DNA of 64,000 nucleotides from Ardenticatenaceae bacterium. GTDB lineage: Bacteria; Chloroflexota; Anaerolineae; Promineifilales; Promineifilaceae. How positions within the stretch are numbered: position 1 is the first letter of the stretch; every line of letters begins with the position of its first letter. Below are positions 60,514-64,000 of the stretch, piece by piece. The notes beneath the pieces were generated by a model. The model made no database searches, was not told where the DNA came from, and worked only from the letters and a program-made list of their open reading frames with translations. The stretch covers positions 62,001-126,000 of the forward strand of contig JACKBR010000005.1 of assembly GCA_020634495.1 (NCBI GenBank), read 5' to 3'. Position numbers and translations under genes: made by a program.

Positions 60514-62040
60514 ATGATGAAAGCGAAAGTGGGTGTGTTTCTATTTTGTCTCATCTTGGGCCTGATCGCCTGTCAATCTAACCAAACGATTAGCGAGGCG
60601 GAACCGGCCGTTCCGAGCGCCACGCCCCCGACGGCCACGCCAGCGGTCACCACAACGGCCAGCGCAACAGCCGCGCCAACTTTACCGGCAACAGCAGCAG
60701 CAACGCCGCTGCCCCCAACCAGCAGCCCCACCCCCGTGCCCACTGCCACCAACGAACCGCTGCCTCTGTTTCCTCTGGCGCTGCCGCTGCCTGCCAGCCA
60801 GGACTTTTTGTTTGTGCAAGACGGCCGTTTTCTGCATTGGCAGCACCAAACCCAGGAGGTTGTTCAGCCAGTTGATCTGGGTGCCGATTGGCAGTTTGCC
60901 CGCTATGTGATTAGCGAAAACGGCCGTACCGTCGTCATCGTCAGCGTGCATTTGCAGGATGGGTCTTCGCGGCTAGATTTGTACGATCCGGCCACTGGCG
61001 AAACCCACCTTTTGCGGGATGCTCTGCCCGCTAATTTAAGCCAACTGCTGCTGTCGCCAGACGGCCGTTGGCTGGCGCTGCTGCCGCCCGCTGGCGTCAT
61101 TGCCACCGGCGATGAATTTGCCGCCGAGGTTGAGGGCTTTGGCGAAGGTTCCTCGGTGGCTTACCTGATGGATTTGGCTAGCCCCGACAACAATCTGCAA
61201 AAAGTGGGCAGCTGCCTCACGCATCCACAACTTACTGGCATTCGGTGTCACGGCCTCACCTGGTCGCCAGACAGCGCCAATCTTTACTGGTTTGATCAAT
61301 CAGGATTTTGGCAGTCGGCCGTGCCTGCGCCGCCGCAGCTGCTTTTTGCCAACGAATTGGAGCCTGAGAACACGGCCGTTTACAGCACACCAGATAAAGC
61401 ATGGTCACCCTGGTCGCCAGACGGCCGTTATTTAGAAGCAACCGTACGCTATGGCCCAGAAGGGGGCAATCAGGTCATTTATGATCTAGCTGAGCGGCAA
61501 ATTCTCACCATTCCCCAGGGCGGCCGCATGGATTCTCCGCGCCCTTATTTGTATTGGCTGGCAGACGGCCGTTTGCTCATCATGCGCATTGCCGAAAACA
61601 GCGCTGGCACACAGCCCACGATAGAAATTTACCGCATTGAAGCGGGCCAATTAGTTTTAGAAACATCCCAGCCAATCCCTGGAACCGCAGAGGATATTCC
61701 CACTTACCCGCTGCAAGTGGGTGATGAACTCCATTTTTTGCTGATAAACGCCTATTTCGAATTTGAAGATTGGCGCGTTTTCAAAACCTCGCTTACCGAT
61801 TTGAGCCAAATTGAGTTGCGCTTTGAGCCGCCTGCTGGCACAATTTTGTTCAAGGCCTGGCTTATTGGTGAACCAGCCTATTATCGCGGCACCATTCGCT
61901 GGCAGCCAGATGGTTCTGGTTTTGCCTGGACAAGTGAAGATCGCTCGTCGGCCGGTTATTGGTCTGGCGAAACTTTAGAAACTTATTTAATAACGGCCGT
62001 TCCCCGGACAAATCCTTGTTGTTTACATTGGCTACCCTAA
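60514..62040 (+). CDS. Lipoprotein with TolB-like beta-propeller
   Basis: The 508-residue protein has a signal peptide ending in the lipobox LIAC (Cys near residue 20), a Thr/Ala/Pro-rich linker to about residue 80, then a propeller with SPDGRW, WSPDSANLYWFD and WSPDGRYLEAT blades. It should be anchored to the outer face of the cell membrane; ligand unknown. GGAGG precedes ATGATG, so translation starts at 60514 or 60517. The linker resembles those of the split lipoprotein at 25043-26330 and the PBP tail. Confidence 0.82.
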   Translation: MMKAKVGVFLFCLILGLIACQSNQTISEAEPAVPSATPPTATPAVTTTASATAAPTLPATAAATPLPPTSSPTPVPTATNEPLPLFPLALPLPASQDFLFVQDGRFLHWQHQTQEVVQPVDLGADWQFARYVISENGRTVVIVSVHLQDGSSRLDLYDPATGETHLLRDALPANLSQLLLSPDGRWLALLPPAGVIATGDEFAAEVEGFGEGSSVAYLMDLASPDNNLQKVGSCLTHPQLTGIRCHGLTWSPDSANLYWFDQSGFWQSAVPAPPQLLFANELEPENTAVYSTPDKAWSPWSPDGRYLEATVRYGPEGGNQVIYDLAERQILTIPQGGRMDSPRPYLYWLADGRLLIMRIAENSAGTQPTIEIYRIEAGQLVLETSQPIPGTAEDIPTYPLQVGDELHFLLINAYFEFEDWRVFKTSLTDLSQIELRFEPPAGTILFKAWLIGEPAYYRGTIRWQPDGSGFAWTSEDRSSAGYWSGETLETYLITAVPRTNPCCLHWLP

Positions 62041-62158
62041 TGGCAGCAAGCGAGCAAGCGCTACATTCAATCGTTTTGATGTGACCTTCACGCCACTCTT
62101 GTGTCAAACTGGTACAATGATTTTCCGCAAAGAACATCATGCACACACGGGACACAAG

Positions 62159-62908
62159 ATGACTGTTTCTCCAAATTTCTCAACAATTACGGCCGTTCTA
62201 TTCGATTGGGATTTTACGCTGGCGTACTCGCTGGGTTTAGACGTGTCGCACATTGCCCGAACGGCCGTTTTATTTCAGAATTTTGGCGTGGCCTGCACCA
62301 AAGCAGACGTTTTGGCTGCCCAGGCTTCGCTGGAAGAAGATATGGCTCAAGGGCGTGTTTCTGGCTCGCTGCGCCCGCAAAAAAAACGCGAAATTATCGC
62401 TCTGTACCGTGAACTGCTGCGTCGTCTGGGCCATCCAAACGACAGTTACGAATTTGCCTATAAGATTTATGCGGGATACGGCCGTTTGCCCCACACCCTT
62501 TTCAATGATGTCCTCCCCACGCTGCAACAACTCCAAACCCAAAATCTTACCCTGGGCATCCTGTCTAACCACTCGACTTCTGTGCGCACCACCATCAACC
62601 TCCTGCTCGGCAGCATCATTCCCCAAAACCACATCACCATCAGTGAAGAAGTAGGCGTTCACAAACCAGGCAAAACCATCTTCAAGCGTGCCGCCGCCAA
62701 ACTGCACCAAAAACCCGCCAGCTGCCTTTACGTTGGCGACAATTTACAGGTGGATGCGATTGCGGCCGTACAGCAAGGCGGCTTTGCCGCAGGTGCCTGG
62801 ATCGACCGCTTTGGCCAGGAGCCTCCACCCGACCTCCCGGCAAACGTTTTCCGGCTGACCAGCCTCACCCAGCTTATCCTGCTTCTCCAGCCAGGGAGCG
62901 GACGCTAA
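62159..62908 (+). CDS. HAD-superfamily hydrolase
   Basis: The 249-residue protein has motif I Asp16-x-Asp18-x-Thr (FDWDFTLAY), motif II LGILSNHST, motif III lysine in VHKPGKTIFKRAA and motif IV YVGDNLQVDAIAA. It fits the phosphoglycolate phosphatase-like branch with a helical cap. Substrate is unknown. I chose the ATG at 62159 since the first strand follows directly; a promoter-like TACAAT lies at 62113-62118. Confidence 0.85.
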   Translation: MTVSPNFSTITAVLFDWDFTLAYSLGLDVSHIARTAVLFQNFGVACTKADVLAAQASLEEDMAQGRVSGSLRPQKKREIIALYRELLRRLGHPNDSYEFAYKIYAGYGRLPHTLFNDVLPTLQQLQTQNLTLGILSNHSTSVRTTINLLLGSIIPQNHITISEEVGVHKPGKTIFKRAAAKLHQKPASCLYVGDNLQVDAIAAVQQGGFAAGAWIDRFGQEPPPDLPANVFRLTSLTQLILLLQPGSGR

Positions 62909-63039
62909 CGCAAGTTTGCCCAATCGCCATTTCTGCATATAGTTCCTCACTTTTATTCACATTGCTGAAGCAAACCAACGTAACAGGTTAAAATCCTGCG
63001 GTTTGCGCAAGGAACATATCTGAAGGAGCGCCTACGCCG

Positions 63040-64000
63040 ATGGCCGATCTAAAGTCACTATTTCTGCTTGATCCTGAGGTTGTTTTTTTGAATCATGGCT
63101 CGTTTGGGGCCACGCCGCGCCCCGTTTTTGCTGCGTACCAACAGTGGCAGCGACGGCTAGAAAACCAGCCTGTCCGCTTTTTCATTGACGAAATTGCCAC
63201 CCATTTTGCCGCCGCTCGCCAGGCGTTGGCTGCTTTTTTGGGCGCAGGCCAGAATGATTTGGTTTTTGTGCCAAATGCAACCTTTGGCGTCAATATTGTG
63301 GCCCGGTCGCTGCCGCTGGGGCCGGGTGATGAGGTGCTAACCACCAACCACGAATATGGCGCATGTGAAAATGTGTGGCGTTTTCTCAGCCAAAAGCAGG
63401 GGTTTCATTATCGCCAGCAGCCAATTCCGCTGCCTCTGCCCAGCGACGAGGAGATTGTTGAGCTGCTTTGGCAGGGGGTGACAGACAGGACGAAGGTTAT
63501 TTTTTTGAGCCACATCACATCGAGTACGGCCGTACAGTTTCCGATCCAAAAAATATGCCAGCGTGCCAGAGCCGCTGGCATCCTCACCGTCATAGACGGG
63601 GCGCACGCGCCGGGGCAAATTCCGCTCAACTTAGACCAAATTGAGGCCGATTTTTACACCGGAAATTGCCACAAATGGTTGTGTGCGCCTAAAGGAGCCG
63701 CATTTTTGCACGCCCATCCGCAAGCCCAGCACCTCATCGAGCCGCTGGTGGTTGGTTGGGGCTGGGGGGAAGACCGGCAGCTCAGCTATGGCTCCGACTT
63801 TTTGGATTACCTGCAATATTTGGGCACCAACGATTTGTCTGCTTACTTTGCCGTGATGGCGGCTCTGCAATTCCGGGAAGATCACCAGTGGGAGGCGGTG
63901 CAAAGTGCCTGCCACGATTTGCTGCAAGCGGCGATGGCAGGGGTTCAGGCGATCACCCAATTACCGGGTCTGTATGCAAACGGCCGTGCCTTCAGCCAGA
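63040..64000 (+). CDS. Class V aminotransferase, isopenicillin-N-epimerase-like (cut by window edge)
   Basis: The first 320 codons of a PLP-dependent enzyme are present. It starts with LDPEVVFLNHGSFGATPRPV, continues with FVPNATFGVNIVARSL and VIDGAHAPGQIPLNL (Asp that contacts the pyridine ring), and has the PLP lysine in GNCHKWLCAPKGAAFL. This matches the isopenicillin N epimerase/cysteine-desulfurase-like branch; the natural substrate is unknown. AAGGAG lies 11 nt before the ATG at 63040. The frame stays open to the end of the window. Confidence 0.87.
   Translation, partial: MADLKSLFLLDPEVVFLNHGSFGATPRPVFAAYQQWQRRLENQPVRFFIDEIATHFAAARQALAAFLGAGQNDLVFVPNATFGVNIVARSLPLGPGDEVLTTNHEYGACENVWRFLSQKQGFHYRQQPIPLPLPSDEEIVELLWQGVTDRTKVIFLSHITSSTAVQFPIQKICQRARAAGILTVIDGAHAPGQIPLNLDQIEADFYTGNCHKWLCAPKGAAFLHAHPQAQHLIEPLVVGWGWGEDRQLSYGSDFLDYLQYLGTNDLSAYFAVMAALQFREDHQWEAVQSACHDLLQAAMAGVQAITQLPGLYANGRAFSQ

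Overview
This 64 kb stretch looks like a chromosomal fragment of a Chloroflexota bacterium (Anaerolineae/Caldilineae-like). The lineage is inferred from gene content, not from a marker gene: large BTAD/NB-ARC/TPR regulators, a full-length single-chain glycine dehydrogenase, a DUF92 membrane protein, lipoproteins and a penicillin-binding protein with Thr/Pro-rich tails, and an EAD-like/formylglycine-enzyme-fold tandem. Genes lie on both strands in short operons. No phage, plasmid, CRISPR array or complete insertion sequence was found.

Layout. 0-8 kb: DtxR/MntR regulator (cut by the edge), M3 oligopeptidase, tRNA-Gly/tRNA-Cys and tRNA-Phe, a lone CpaF/TadA-type ATPase, and the convergent tRNA-modification genes mtaB and elp3. 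7.7-8.5 kb: BrnT-type toxin-antitoxin pair plus a HicB remnant. 8.5-18.7 kb: LLM oxidoreductase, TetR/hydrolase operon, PNPOx-like protein, divergent VOC/CGNR pair, and a BTAD-MDR-MerR series. 19-20.3 kb: HigBA, a BTAD remnant and tRNA-Glu. 20.3-25 kb: GNAT protein, a frameshift-riddled moxR-coxE pair, and a membrane molybdopterin oxidoreductase. 25-28 kb: a frameshifted lipoprotein, AraC and LysE. 28.2-37.8 kb: ECF sigma, anti-sigma, two giant FtsX permeases and a fused double ABC ATPase. 37.8-40.1 kb: tandem 105-bp repeats and two EAD-FGE paralogues. 40-44 kb: TspO-like, LysM and unknown proteins. 44.3-49.5 kb: gcvP, gcvH, a tandem glycine riboswitch and glutamate dehydrogenase. 49.8-64 kb: DUF92, WD40, S9 peptidase, prfA, an MNT/HEPN pair with truncated toxin, MaoC, a DIP1984-like protein, a tRNA-like element, class A PBP, propeller lipoprotein, HAD hydrolase and a class V aminotransferase (cut by the edge).

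Two window-wide properties stand out. First, the self-complementary octamer ACGGCCGT occurs about 117 times by hand count, against roughly 1-2 expected from base composition. It lies mostly inside genes, where it is read as Thr-Ala-Val, Asn/Asp-Gly-Arg or Arg-Pro. It resembles the HIP1 palindrome of cyanobacteria in behaviour but not in sequence. Second, many genes that lack a Shine-Dalgarno sequence have a -10 hexamer exactly 5-7 nt before the ATG, often with a good -35 17 nt further up, which predicts leaderless mRNAs. A third recurring property is intergenic hairpins built from reiterated short words, some sitting inside operons.
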